NCBI GenBank assembly: GCA_947495685.1 | Contig: CANLZY010000011.1 | Location: 62,001 to 126,000, forward strand | Reading direction: 5' to 3' | Origin: an uncultured Tropicimonas sp. | Lineage (GTDB): Bacteria; Pseudomonadota; Alphaproteobacteria; Rhodobacterales; Rhodobacteraceae | Length of the DNA stretch: 64,000 bases | In this document: in pieces, positions 44,540 through 53,313 of the stretch | How the letters are laid out: the number at the start of each line of letters is the position of its first letter | How positions within the stretch are numbered: the first letter of the stretch is position 1 | Made by a program: the position numbers and the translations under genes | Notes under the pieces: generated by a model | The model's database searches: none | What the model saw: only the letters and a program-made list of their open reading frames with translations | What the model was told of the DNA's origin: nothing

Positions 44540-45763
44540 ATGCTCGGTATCAGCAAAAAAGACATGACCATCCTGTTGGTGGTGATCGTGCTGGCGCTTT
44601 GCGCGCCATTCATCCTGAACCCCTTCCCCACCGGCTCCGCGATGGCGCAGTTCAACGCCGGATATCCGGACCTGATGCAACGTTTCGTCATCTTCGGGAT
44701 CTTTGCCATCGGTTTCAACATCCTGTTCGGCCTCACCGGCTACCTTTCGTTTGGTCATGCGGCCTTCCTCGGCGTCGGGTCCTATTCCGCCGTCTGGATG
44801 TTCAAGTTGCTCAGCATGAACGTCGTCCCGGCGATCCTGCTGTCGATGATCGTGGCGGGCCTGTTCTCGGTGCTCATCGGCTACGTATCTCTGCGCCGTT
44901 CCGGGATCTACTTCTCGATCCTCACGCTGGCCTTTGCGCAGATGTCGTTCAACCTCGCCTATTCGGTTTTGACGCCGATCACCAATGGCGAAACCGGCCT
45001 GCAGTTGACCCTCAGCGACAAGCGCTACCTCGGCCAGAGCGTGACGGAGAGCGGCTCCATCCCGGTAACCAACTTCTTCGGCCTCGAAATGCGGTCGACT
45101 TATGATCTCGCGGTGGGCGGTTGGAACTTCCAGTTCAATGCCGGATATTACCTCTGCGCGATCATCATGATCGTTGCTTTCTACGTCTCCATGCGCATCT
45201 TCCGCTCGCCCTTCGGGCTGATGCTGCGCGCGGTGAAGTCGAACCAGCAGCGCCTCAACTACACCGGCATCAACCCCAAGCCCTACACGCTTGCGGCCTT
45301 CGTCATCTCGGGTATCTACGCCGGCCTCGCCGGTGGCCTGATGGCCTCCATGGACCCACTGGCAGGTGCCGAGCGCATGCAGTGGACCGCTTCGGGCGAA
45401 GTCGTCCTGATGACCATCCTCGGCGGTGCCGGCACCCTGATTGGGCCGGTCCTGGGCGCGGGCTTCATCAAGTACTTCGAGAACATCTTCTCCAAGATCA
45501 ACGACACCGTGCTGCACCAATGGTTCGCCTTCATGCCCGATGGTCTGGAAGATGTGGTGGTCTTCATCGTGCACCCCTTCGTCGGCAAGGGCTGGCACCT
45601 CACACTCGGCATCCTGTTCATGCTCGTCGTGACGTTCCTTCCCGGCGGCCTCGTCGAGGGTGGCCAGCGGATCGCAAAGCTCTTCAAGCGCGAAAAGGCG
45701 CCGGCTGTGCCCCCGTCCGATCCCGAGCATCACCCCAAAGAAACCCCGCACGTGGCGGAATAA
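44540..45763 (+). CDS. livM: branched-chain-amino-acid-type ABC transporter permease (LivM family)
   Basis: A 407-residue permease with the LivM-family core: [20 protein letters not shown] around residues 72-91, [24 protein letters not shown] in the cytoplasmic loop, and [16 protein letters not shown] later. It has 9-10 hydrophobic segments and a polar C-terminal tail. It follows livH by 3 bp and precedes livG by 13 bp. Pairs with LivH to form the channel. Confidence 0.92.
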   Translation: MLGISKKDMTILLVVIVLALCAPFILNPFPTGSAMAQFNAGYPDLMQRFVIFGIFAIGFNILFGLTGYLSFGHAAFLGVGSYSAVWMFKLLSMNVVPAILLSMIVAGLFSVLIGYVSLRRSGIYFSILTLAFAQMSFNLAYSVLTPITNGETGLQLTLSDKRYLGQSVTESGSIPVTNFFGLEMRSTYDLAVGGWNFQFNAGYYLCAIIMIVAFYVSMRIFRSPFGLMLRAVKSNQQRLNYTGINPKPYTLAAFVISGIYAGLAGGLMASMDPLAGAERMQWTASGEVVLMTILGGAGTLIGPVLGAGFIKYFENIFSKINDTVLHQWFAFMPDGLEDVVVFIVHPFVGKGWHLTLGILFMLVVTFLPGGLVEGGQRIAKLFKREKAPAVPPSDPEHHPKETPHVAE

Positions 45764-45776
45764 GGAGACCTCAGAC

Positions 45777-46532
45777 ATGGGAATTCTTGAAGTCAAAGGG
45801 GTGAACAAGCGCTTCGGCGGCCTGCAGGCCCTGGGCGACGTGAACCTCTCCGTGGCCGAAAACACCGTCCACGCGATCATCGGGCCCAACGGTGCCGGCA
45901 AGTCCACGCTGTTGAACTGTCTTGTCGGAAAACTCATCCCAGACACCGGATCCGTCATGTTCGACGGTCAGTCGGTGCTGGGGCGCACGCCCTACGAAAT
46001 CAACCAGATGGGCATTTCACGGGTGTTCCAGACGCCCGAGATCTTTGGCGACCTGACCGTGTTCGAGAACATGGTCATCCCTTGCTTCGCCAAGCGCGAC
46101 GGGTCATTCCGGATGCACGCCTTCGAAAGCGTGGTTCAGGAGCAGGACATCTGCCTTCAGGCAGAACAGATGTTGGTCGACGTCAACATGCAGGACAAGC
46201 GGCACATGCACGCCGCTTCCCTGTCCCGCGGTGACAAGCGGCGGCTGGAAATGGCCATGTGCCTGAGCCAGAAGCCGCGCCTGTTGCTGCTGGACGAACC
46301 CACTGCCGGCATGGCGCGCGCCGACACCAACAACACGATCGACCTTCTCAAGGAGATCAAGTCGACGCGCGACATCACCATCGCCATCATCGAGCACGAC
46401 ATGCACGTGGTGTTCTCTCTGGCCGACCGGATCACCGTCCTCGCACAAGGGACACCGCTGGTCGAAGACAGCCCGGAAAATATCCGCGGCAACCCCAAGG
46501 TTCGCGAAGCCTACCTCGGAGAGGCCGCGTGA
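45777..46532 (+). CDS. livG: ABC transporter ATP-binding protein (LivG family)
   Basis: A 251-residue ATPase with Walker A GPNGAGKS, Walker B LLLLDEPTAGMA and a D-loop. The ABC signature is LSRGDKRRLEMAM, unlike the usual LSxGxxRxLEIGR, but acceptable for this family. An H-loop lies in IIEHDM. The start is ATG 45777 with AAGGAG upstream. It partners with LivF. About 103 bp separate it from livF, with no terminator seen. Confidence 0.92.
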   Translation: MGILEVKGVNKRFGGLQALGDVNLSVAENTVHAIIGPNGAGKSTLLNCLVGKLIPDTGSVMFDGQSVLGRTPYEINQMGISRVFQTPEIFGDLTVFENMVIPCFAKRDGSFRMHAFESVVQEQDICLQAEQMLVDVNMQDKRHMHAASLSRGDKRRLEMAMCLSQKPRLLLLDEPTAGMARADTNNTIDLLKEIKSTRDITIAIIEHDMHVVFSLADRITVLAQGTPLVEDSPENIRGNPKVREAYLGEAA

Positions 46533-46635
46533 CCCCTTCCATCCTTCTTGGTGAAAATACGCCTGCCGGAGGCTCCTCCAAGAGCCACCGGCACCCCGGC
46601 CGCATCGTGCCGCGCCGTCTCAAGGGAGCGCAGAA

Positions 46636-47391
46636 ATGAACGTCAAACCCGACTTTTCCAAGAATGCCAACATGGCGGCCACCGCCCCGGCGTTTCTGTC
46701 GATCTATGACCTGCATGCCTACTACGGCGAAAGCTACATCGTGCAGGGCATTTCCTTCAACGTCCACGAAGGCGAGATCCTGGCTCTTCTGGGGCGCAAC
46801 GGTGCCGGCAAGACCTCGACCCTGCGCGCCATCGCGCGGATGGACGAGCCGATGGTCACCCACGGCGAGATCTGGCTCGACCACCAACACCTTCACACGA
46901 TGAAGAGCCATCAGGCCGCCGTCGCCGGACTGGGCCTCGTGCCAGAGGATCGCAGCATCATCCCGGGTTTGACCGTGGAAGAAAACCTGCAACTGGCCCA
47001 GATCGTCGAACCTGTCGGCTGGTCCATCGAACGCCTGTACGACCTCTTCCCGCGCCTCGGTGAACGCCGCAAACAGGAAGGCGTGACCCTTTCAGGCGGC
47101 GAACAGCAGATGCTGGCCATTGCCCGGGCCCTTGCCCGCGACATCAAGGTCCTGCTTCTGGATGAACCTTACGAAGGGCTGGCTCCGGTCATCGTTGACG
47201 AGATCGAAAAGACCCTGATCCACATCAAGGAACTCGGCATCACCACCGTGATCGTGGAACAGAACGCCGTGCGGGCGCTGGAGCTGGCGGATCGCGCGGT
47301 GATCCTCGACACCGGCGGAATCGTCTTCGACGGGACCGCATCCGAAGTTCTCGACAATGCCGAACTGCGGTCCGAATACCTCGCCATTTGA
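46636..47391 (+). CDS. livF: ABC transporter ATP-binding protein (LivF family)
   Basis: A 251-residue ATPase with Walker A GRNGAGKT, signature LSGGEQQML, Walker B VLLLDEPYEGLAP and the H-loop region VEQNAVRALELADR. It completes the BCAA-type transporter (binding protein, H, M, G, F order). It ends at a strong rho-independent terminator about 35 bp downstream. An N-terminal extension of about 18 residues precedes the ATPase fold. Confidence 0.92.
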   Translation: MNVKPDFSKNANMAATAPAFLSIYDLHAYYGESYIVQGISFNVHEGEILALLGRNGAGKTSTLRAIARMDEPMVTHGEIWLDHQHLHTMKSHQAAVAGLGLVPEDRSIIPGLTVEENLQLAQIVEPVGWSIERLYDLFPRLGERRKQEGVTLSGGEQQMLAIARALARDIKVLLLDEPYEGLAPVIVDEIEKTLIHIKELGITTVIVEQNAVRALELADRAVILDTGGIVFDGTASEVLDNAELRSEYLAI

Positions 47392-47425
47392 CAGGTCGGC
47401 GCAGACCCTTCCGTCATCCCATTTG

Positions 47426-47449
47426 CCGGACCCTTCGGGGTCCGGTTTT
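47426..47449 (+). terminator. rho-independent terminator of the liv-type operon
   Basis: Stem CCGGACCC with loop TTCG and complement GGGTCCGG, followed by TTTTCTGTTTT. A stable tetraloop and a T-rich tail directly after livF; the operon ends here. Confidence 0.9.
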
Positions 47450-47639
47450 CTGTTTTCGGCCTCTCCAAGCGCGTAAATGTCGATGAACATTCAACAGCTT
47501 CTGCGCACCCACAGATCTCCTCCCAAAACCGCTTGTCGCATTTCTTTCAAACAGGATTGCGAGCGGGTTTAACCTCTTGTTCAGATGTGCTGTGCAAATA
47601 TCCAATCGGGTGGGGGTTCCTGAGAATAGGAACCCGACA

Positions 47640-48332
47640 ATGATTATCATCGGAAATGGTCCGGTTCCGTTTGCGCTCGCCGGTCCACAAGCTTCCGTCG
47701 GCCGAGGGAACGGTGGACCAACCAGTCCCGCAGCGGAAAATGGCACCGGTGCGCCGCAACAGACGATTCCGGCGGCATCTGCGGTTCGCACAGGACAGGC
47801 GGAGCCTGCAGCGTCTGGTCAGGTGGCGGCCGCCGTACGCCCCGTTCTCGCGCCATCCCGCATCGATCGAACCGAGGTCAATCCCAATGATCGTCCCTCT
47901 ACCGCATCGACCGGCAGTGCTGCGACGACCCCGGGCGAGGCACCGACATCCGACGGTCAATACTATCTTCGGGCACCAGTGGCACCGCTGACCGAATTCG
48001 TGGAAATCCCGATGGAGGTCACAGCAGAGATCCAACGACTGCGGGAAGAGAACCGCGAACTGAAGGCAAAGGTGCTCCAACAGGAAGAACAACTTGAAAG
48101 GCCGCCTCCCTCGAATGGCGCTGACGTTGAACCCTTCAGTGTGCCAACACAGGTCGATCAGTTGAGCGAGACCTCGCAGACGGAACAACCCTTGGAACCG
48201 GAAGCAACCCAACGCGAGGACTCGGGCCGAGAGGCCTCCGTGCCGCAGGAGCGGGCCGGATTTGCCTCGGAGGTGGAGGCCATGCGGCAACGCATGTCCG
48301 AGAACCGCCCTGCCATCGACCGCCAGAGCTGA
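47640..48332 (+). CDS. hypothetical protein, low-complexity and coiled-coil
   Basis: A 230-residue protein I do not recognise. It is Ala/Pro/Thr/Gly-rich up to about residue 100, then a short folded or coiled-coil part (VTAEIQRLREENRELKAKVLQQEEQLE, about 127-153), followed by a Gln/Glu/Pro-rich tail. No signal peptide or membrane helix. ATG 47640 starts MIIIGNGPVPFALAG. Its 3' end is about 45 bp from a decayed binding-protein remnant on the other strand. Similar proteins in roseobacters are anonymous to me. Confidence 0.6.
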   Translation: MIIIGNGPVPFALAGPQASVGRGNGGPTSPAAENGTGAPQQTIPAASAVRTGQAEPAASGQVAAAVRPVLAPSRIDRTEVNPNDRPSTASTGSAATTPGEAPTSDGQYYLRAPVAPLTEFVEIPMEVTAEIQRLREENRELKAKVLQQEEQLERPPPSNGADVEPFSVPTQVDQLSETSQTEQPLEPEATQREDSGREASVPQERAGFASEVEAMRQRMSENRPAIDRQS

Positions 48333-48376
48333 CAGCCAGGCGCGCCGTAACCGAGCGGCGCGCCTCCCCGAAATGC

Positions 48377-49290
48377 ACGACATTGCAAGCTCCGTGATCG
48401 CATGTGTCCGGGCGCCATCCGGGACCTCGGCAATCACGGGATCCGAACCACCGCCGAGCAGGATCTCGACAATCCGGCAAAAAACCGCCTCACTCAGCGT
48501 CCCGGTGAACCCTTCGACAAGCGCCACGACCTCGTCCAGCATCCGCCTTTGATGCGTGCGGTTCATCAAGCCATCCACATCGCGATGTCGACCGCCTCGT
48601 CGCGATGGTCGACCGCATAGGCCCAGCCCGATATCAACGCCCGCACAAAGCGCGACACCTTCTGCTGAAACTGCGGGTTGAGGGCATTGATCTCGTGGAG
48701 ATAGCTTCCGTCCTCCAACGTTGCCACGCCATGATCCTAGTAGCCAAAGGTCAGCAAGTCTTCAGCGGTGAATCCGGCGCCGATCATTGCCAAGAATCTA
48801 TTGTAGGTCATCGTCGAGATGCAGTCCGCCTGCCCCGTGACCAGCAGATCGACATCGCCCCGCTACTGAGCAACCGTGACGCCGCCATCGCTCCCGTCGA
48901 TTGGAAGCCCAAGCGTCTTCACCCAGCTGGAAAGCGGCCCTTCATATCCGTAGAACCAGCCCCTCAGCGTCTTGTCGCGCAAGCTGTTCGGTGTCTGAAT
49001 CCCGGCGTCAGGTGAGCATCATGCCCGACCGCTTGAGTGGCCAAACGACAAGAAGTACGGGAAGCCCCTGTTCGCGGCTCGCCGGCCATTCTAACGTCAC
49101 GTCGACATTGCCGGCGGCAAGCGACAGGTCTGGCCGGCCGGGCAGGATGTCGGTGTTCGGGTTTTCGGCTGCATGGAAACCCCTTTGTCCAGGCAACGCA
49201 GCATTCGGCGAACTGTGCCTGTGGCAACCACTTCGGTTGCAAGGTCAGATCATCCGCCGCTTGCTGTGGCGGTATTGGCGTTGGAAGTTT
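48377..49290 (-). pseudogene. degenerate second copy of the NMT1/ThiY-type binding-protein gene
   Basis: Fragments in different frames match the functional binding protein encoded upstream at 49495-50478. At the start QAADDLTLQPKWLPQAQFAE parallels QAADDVTLQLKWVTQAQFAG. Next GNVDVTLEWPASREQGLPVL and LKRSGMMLT parallel the GADVVLDWMPSALASREKGLP and FKSSGMMLT parts. At the end RRMLDEVVALVEGFTGTLSE and ILLGGGSDPVI parallel KRMMGEIAKLTSGSNGALDE and TLLGGGSDPVI. Several frameshifts and stops separate these blocks. It lies just beyond the terminator of the operon, as a tandem duplicate left to decay would. Confidence 0.8.
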
Positions 49291-49440
49291 CCAGGATTTC
49301 ACTCGGCGTTCCCGTTTGTGACGTTCCAGACGTCCGAATGGCCAAACGATCAAGATGCAAAATGAGACATTTTTGTTCGTGGTTCCCTTTGACCATACGG
49401 AAAGCGACCTGAAGCCCTCGCCAACACGAGCGGCAGACAC

Positions 49441-49467
49441 GAAAACGCCGCCCCCGAAGGGGCGGCG
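49441..49467 (-). terminator. rho-independent terminator of the pyrimidine/ABC operon
   Basis: On the minus strand a perfect 9-bp stem CGCCGCCCC/GGGGCGGCG with a TTCG loop is followed by TTTTCGTG. It ends 28 bp after the binding-protein stop codon, closing the nine-gene operon. Confidence 0.9.
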
Positions 49468-49494
49468 CAGCGCTGCTTCACGAGATCACCGGGC

Positions 49495-50478
49495 TCAGTT
49501 CAGCGCCTTGTCGGTGACGACATGGGTCCAGGCGCCCTCCGGCTCCATGGTGATGACCGGATCGGAGCCACCGCCCAGCAGCGTCGCGACGGTCCGCTTG
49601 TAGTCCGCCTCGTCCAACGCGCCGTTCGATCCGGACGTCAGCTTGGCGATTTCACCCATCATGCGTTTCTGGTGGCCTTCGGTCTGCGCACCGGTTTCGT
49701 CATTGTCGAGCACGATCATCGCCGCGTCGTCAGGGTTTTCCTCTGCCCATTTCCAGCCCTTCATGGATGCCCGCACAAAGCGCACCATCTTGTCCTCGAA
49801 GGCCGGGTCGGCGAGTTTCTCCTCCATCACATAAATGCCGTCCTCAAGGGTCGCCACGCCCTGCTCTTCGTACTTGAACGTGATCAGCTCCTCCGGTGTC
49901 ACGCCTGCATCGATCACCTGCCAGTACTCGTTGTAGGTCATGGTGCTGATGCAGTCGGCCTGACGCTGGATCAGCGGATCGACGTTGAAGCCCTGCTTGA
50001 GCACGGTCACACCGCCTTCGCTGCCGTCAGTGGCGATCCCGAGCGAGGACATCCAGCTCAGGAACGGGTATTCGTTGCCAAAGAACCAGACACCGATGGT
50101 CTTGCCCTTCAGGTCTTCGGGCTTTTCGATACCGGTGTCCTTCCAGCACGTCAGCATCATCCCGGACGACTTGAATGGCTGGGCGATATTGACGATGGGC
50201 AGGCCTTTTTCACGGCTTGCCAGTGCGGAGGGCATCCAGTCCAGCACGACATCGGCACCACCACCGGCAATCACCTGCGCGGGCGCGATATCCGGGCCAC
50301 CGGGCTTGATGGTGACGTTCAGATCCTCTTCGTCGTAGAAACCCTGGGCTTCGGCCACGTAGTAGCCTGCGAACTGCGCCTGCGTGACCCACTTGAGTTG
50401 CAGCGTCACATCGTCGGCAGCCTGCGCAGCCGTGGCCAGAGCAAGTGCCGAGGCGGCGCCAATCAATACGTTCTTCAT
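49495..50478 (-). CDS. ABC transporter substrate-binding protein, NMT1/THI5 (ThiY-like) family
   Basis: A 327-residue periplasmic protein with a Sec leader (MKNVLIGAASALALATAAQA, about 1-20). The family core is visible: VTLQLKWVTQAQFAGYYVAEAQGFY followed by GGPDIAPAQVIAGGGADVVLDWM, as in pyrimidine-precursor binding proteins. It is the last gene of an operon that encodes dihydropyrimidinase, so the ligand may be a pyrimidine base, dihydropyrimidine, hydantoin or a thiamine precursor. Permease and ATPase genes precede it in the same operon. Confidence 0.9.
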   Translation of the reverse strand: MKNVLIGAASALALATAAQAADDVTLQLKWVTQAQFAGYYVAEAQGFYDEEDLNVTIKPGGPDIAPAQVIAGGGADVVLDWMPSALASREKGLPIVNIAQPFKSSGMMLTCWKDTGIEKPEDLKGKTIGVWFFGNEYPFLSWMSSLGIATDGSEGGVTVLKQGFNVDPLIQRQADCISTMTYNEYWQVIDAGVTPEELITFKYEEQGVATLEDGIYVMEEKLADPAFEDKMVRFVRASMKGWKWAEENPDDAAMIVLDNDETGAQTEGHQKRMMGEIAKLTSGSNGALDEADYKRTVATLLGGGSDPVITMEPEGAWTHVVTDKALN

Positions 50479-50529
50479 TTGGATAGTACCTCCGAGTTGG
50501 ATTTTCTTTTGGTTCTGTTGGGTTTGGTG

Positions 50530-51381
50530 TCAGCGCCGCCGTCGTTGCGACGGATGCCAGAAGGTCACAATACTTTCGAGCATCGCAACGATACCGTAGA
50601 AGGCCGAGCCTGCAATGGCCGCGACCAGAATTTCCGCCCAGACCATGTCGAGCGCAAGCCGACCGACCTCGGTCGAGATCCGAAAGCCCATGCCCCGAAT
50701 GGGCGAGCCGAAGAACTCCGCAACAATCGCGCCGATCAACGCCAGCGTCGTGGCAACCTTGAGCCCGTTGAAGACGAAGGGCATGGCCGCCGGCAGGCGC
50801 AGCTTGAACAGCGATTGCCAATAGGATGCCGCATAGGTGTGCATCAGGTCCCGTTGCATCCGGTCGGTGGCCCGCAATCCCTCGACCGTGTTCACCAGGA
50901 TCGGAAAGAAGACCATGACCACGACGACCGCCGCCTTGGACTGCCAGTCAAAGCCGAACCACATGACCAGGATCGGCGCGATCCCGATGATTGGCAGAGC
51001 CGCCATGAAATTCCCCACCGGCAAGATGCCCCGGCGCAGGAAATCACTTCGGTCCACCAACAGGGCCACGGCAAAGGCCGCCAGCGCCCCCATCAGGTAG
51101 CCCGACAACGCCCCCTTCACGAAGGTCTGCACAAAATCCTGCCACAGGATTCCGGTGCTGGCCTTGAAGGTTTCCCAGATCGTGCTGGGGGCTGGCAGAA
51201 TGACGCCGGGCACGTCCAACCCACGCACCACCCCTTCCCAGAGCATCAGCAAGGATATTCCGAACAGCGTTGGAACGAGAAACCGCGTGATCGCCTGATC
51301 GCGCCCTTCCCCGTTTGCCATCTGCACGTTGACGTAGGAGGCCCCCAGCAGGAAGGCAGCGCATCCGATCAACCAGTTCAT
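50530..51381 (-). CDS. ABC transporter permease (SsuC/ThiX-like)
   Basis: A 283-residue membrane protein of the BPD_transp_1 family with about 6 hydrophobic segments. The cytoplasmic EAA-like loop reads TYAASYWQSLFKLRLPAAMPFVFNGLKVA. ATG 51381 has GGAGG upstream. It is followed by the binding-protein gene 51 bp later and preceded by a second permease gene. Two non-identical permeases imply a heterodimeric channel. Confidence 0.88.
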   Translation of the reverse strand: MNWLIGCAAFLLGASYVNVQMANGEGRDQAITRFLVPTLFGISLLMLWEGVVRGLDVPGVILPAPSTIWETFKASTGILWQDFVQTFVKGALSGYLMGALAAFAVALLVDRSDFLRRGILPVGNFMAALPIIGIAPILVMWFGFDWQSKAAVVVVMVFFPILVNTVEGLRATDRMQRDLMHTYAASYWQSLFKLRLPAAMPFVFNGLKVATTLALIGAIVAEFFGSPIRGMGFRISTEVGRLALDMVWAEILVAAIAGSAFYGIVAMLESIVTFWHPSQRRRR

Positions 51382-51493
51382 CGACGATCCTCCGGGCAAG
51401 CCGTTTCTTCCTGGAGCCAATGCCCCCGCCGGAGGCCCTGGCCCCCAAGAACGGCCGCAATGGCCGCAATGGCCGCAGGCTGTCTGCAATACC

Positions 51494-52483
51494 TCAATGC
51501 GCCATCCCCAACTTCTTCAGCGTGCGCCGCTGGAGGATCCCAATGATCCCCACCAGCGCCGCAGCGAGAATGGCCGCCGCGAACAATGCCGCCCAGATCT
51601 GAACCGTCTGCCCATAATAGCTGCCCGCCAACAACCGGGCACCAAGGCCACGCACCGCACCGGTCGGCAGTTCGCCGACGATGGCACCCACAAGCGATGC
51701 CGCCATCGCGATCTTCATCGAGGTAAAGAAATACGGCATCGACGACGGAAGGCGCAGCTTCCAGAAGGTTTCGGACTTGCTCGCATAGTAGGTCCTGAGA
51801 AGGTCAAGCTGCATGGCGTCCGGGCTTCGCAGCCCCTTCACCATCCCGACGACAACGGGAAAGAAGCTGAGATACGCGGAGATCAACGCCTTTGGCAGCA
51901 ACCCGGTGATCCCGATCGAATTCAGCACCACGATGATCATTGGCGCAATCGCCAGGATCGGAATGGTCTGGCTGGCGATCGCCCAGGGCATGACAGACAT
52001 GTTCATGACCCGGCTATGCACGATCCCCACGGCCAGCAGGATGCCCGCAACCGTGCCGATGGCAAACCCCAACAACGTCGCCGACAAGGTTATCCAGGCA
52101 TGGTACAGCAGGCTCCGCTTGGAAAAACCCTTGCCCTGCAGGACCATATCCCCGGTCGTGTTCCACAATTCCCGCGCCACCTGATGCGGCGCCGGAAGCA
52201 GTGGCCGCTCCTGGCTGAAGGTCGTGCCCGTATGCTCCGGATTCGCCAAGGCAAGGCCGATGGGGCTCATGTCCCGACGCACCTTTGCCTCGGGGGGCAC
52301 GATGACCGCCCCCTCCCGTTCGGCCTGGGTCAGGGACGCCTTGATGTTCATCGGAACACAGGCCGCGTACCACAGCCCGACAATGACGGCGACCACCACC
52401 ACCACCGGGAATATGGCCTCAAAGGTCGCCTTGACCACGGCGCTTGCGCCCGCGGATCGCGCGGGCAAGCTCACATCACTCAT
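51494..52483 (-). CDS. ABC transporter permease (SsuC/ThiX-like), second subunit
   Basis: A 329-residue permease with an N-terminal transmembrane helix (about 25-45), then a periplasmic segment of about 70 residues, and 5-6 further helices. The EAA-like loop is TYYASKSETFWKLRLPSSMPYFFTSMKIA. ATG 52483 is preferred to a TTG four codons upstream. It begins 8 bp after the ATPase stop, so it is co-expressed. The longer periplasmic part distinguishes it from its partner. Confidence 0.88.
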   Translation of the reverse strand: MSDVSLPARSAGASAVVKATFEAIFPVVVVVAVIVGLWYAACVPMNIKASLTQAEREGAVIVPPEAKVRRDMSPIGLALANPEHTGTTFSQERPLLPAPHQVARELWNTTGDMVLQGKGFSKRSLLYHAWITLSATLLGFAIGTVAGILLAVGIVHSRVMNMSVMPWAIASQTIPILAIAPMIIVVLNSIGITGLLPKALISAYLSFFPVVVGMVKGLRSPDAMQLDLLRTYYASKSETFWKLRLPSSMPYFFTSMKIAMAASLVGAIVGELPTGAVRGLGARLLAGSYYGQTVQIWAALFAAAILAAALVGIIGILQRRTLKKLGMAH

Positions 52484-52491
52484 GGGCCATC

Positions 52492-53313
52492 TCAATCGTC
52501 ATATGCGTGCCCCGCCCGCAAACCTTCGCGCACGCGATGCGCGACGGTGAGGAATTCCGGCGTATCGCGAATATCCAGCGGCCGCTCTTGCGGCAGGGGG
52601 CTTTCGATCACGTCAGTGATGCGACCGGGCCGTGGCGACATCACCACGATCTTGGTGCTCAGATAGACCGCTTCCGGAATCGAGTGGGTGACGAAGCCGA
52701 TCGTTTTGCCGGTTCGGTTCCAAAGCTCCAGAAGCTGCTCGTTCAGATGGTCCCGGACGATCTCGTCCAGCGCCCCGAAAGGTTCATCCATAAGCAGGAT
52801 TTCAGCGTCGAACGCCAATGCACGCGCAATCGAGGCCCGCTGCTGCATGCCCCCGGACAATTGCCAGGGATACTTGTTGGCAAACCCCTCCAGGTCGACA
52901 AGCTTGAGCACTCTCTCGACATGCTCGTCCTGATCGGCCTTGGAAAACCCCATGATTTCGAGCGGCAGCTTGATGTTCTTGGCGATGGTACGCCAAGGAT
53001 ACAGCCCTGCGGCCTGAAACACATACCCATAGGCCCGTGCCTGTCGCGCTTGCTCGGGCGACATCCCGTTGACCGAGATCACGCCTCCCGTCGGCTGTTC
53101 AAGTGCCGCCACCACCCGCAGGAATGTCGTCTTTCCACACCCCGACGGGCCGATGAAGCTGACGAAGTCACCCTTGTTGATGGTCAGGTTGACGTCCCGC
53201 AACGCCTGAACCGCACCGTCGTTGGTCTGGAACGTAAGATCCAGCTTTTCGGCAACGATGACAGGCTCCTGCGCCACGGTTTCGATCTGTTCCAATTCCT
53301 TTGCCAGCGCCAT
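52492..53313 (-). CDS. ABC transporter ATP-binding protein (SsuB/ThiZ-like)
   Basis: A 273-residue ATPase. Walker A is GPSGCGKTT, the Q-loop is VFQAAGLYPWRTI, the signature is LSGGMQQRASIARAL, Walker B is ILLMDEPFGALDE, and the H-loop is FVTHSIPEAVYL. This is the nitrate/sulfonate/taurine/pyrimidine-type ATPase. Its ATG overlaps the dihydropyrimidinase stop by one base (TGATG), so the transporter and enzyme are coupled. A 22-residue N-terminal extension precedes the fold. Confidence 0.92.
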   Translation of the reverse strand: MALAKELEQIETVAQEPVIVAEKLDLTFQTNDGAVQALRDVNLTINKGDFVSFIGPSGCGKTTFLRVVAALEQPTGGVISVNGMSPEQARQARAYGYVFQAAGLYPWRTIAKNIKLPLEIMGFSKADQDEHVERVLKLVDLEGFANKYPWQLSGGMQQRASIARALAFDAEILLMDEPFGALDEIVRDHLNEQLLELWNRTGKTIGFVTHSIPEAVYLSTKIVVMSPRPGRITDVIESPLPQERPLDIRDTPEFLTVAHRVREGLRAGHAYDD

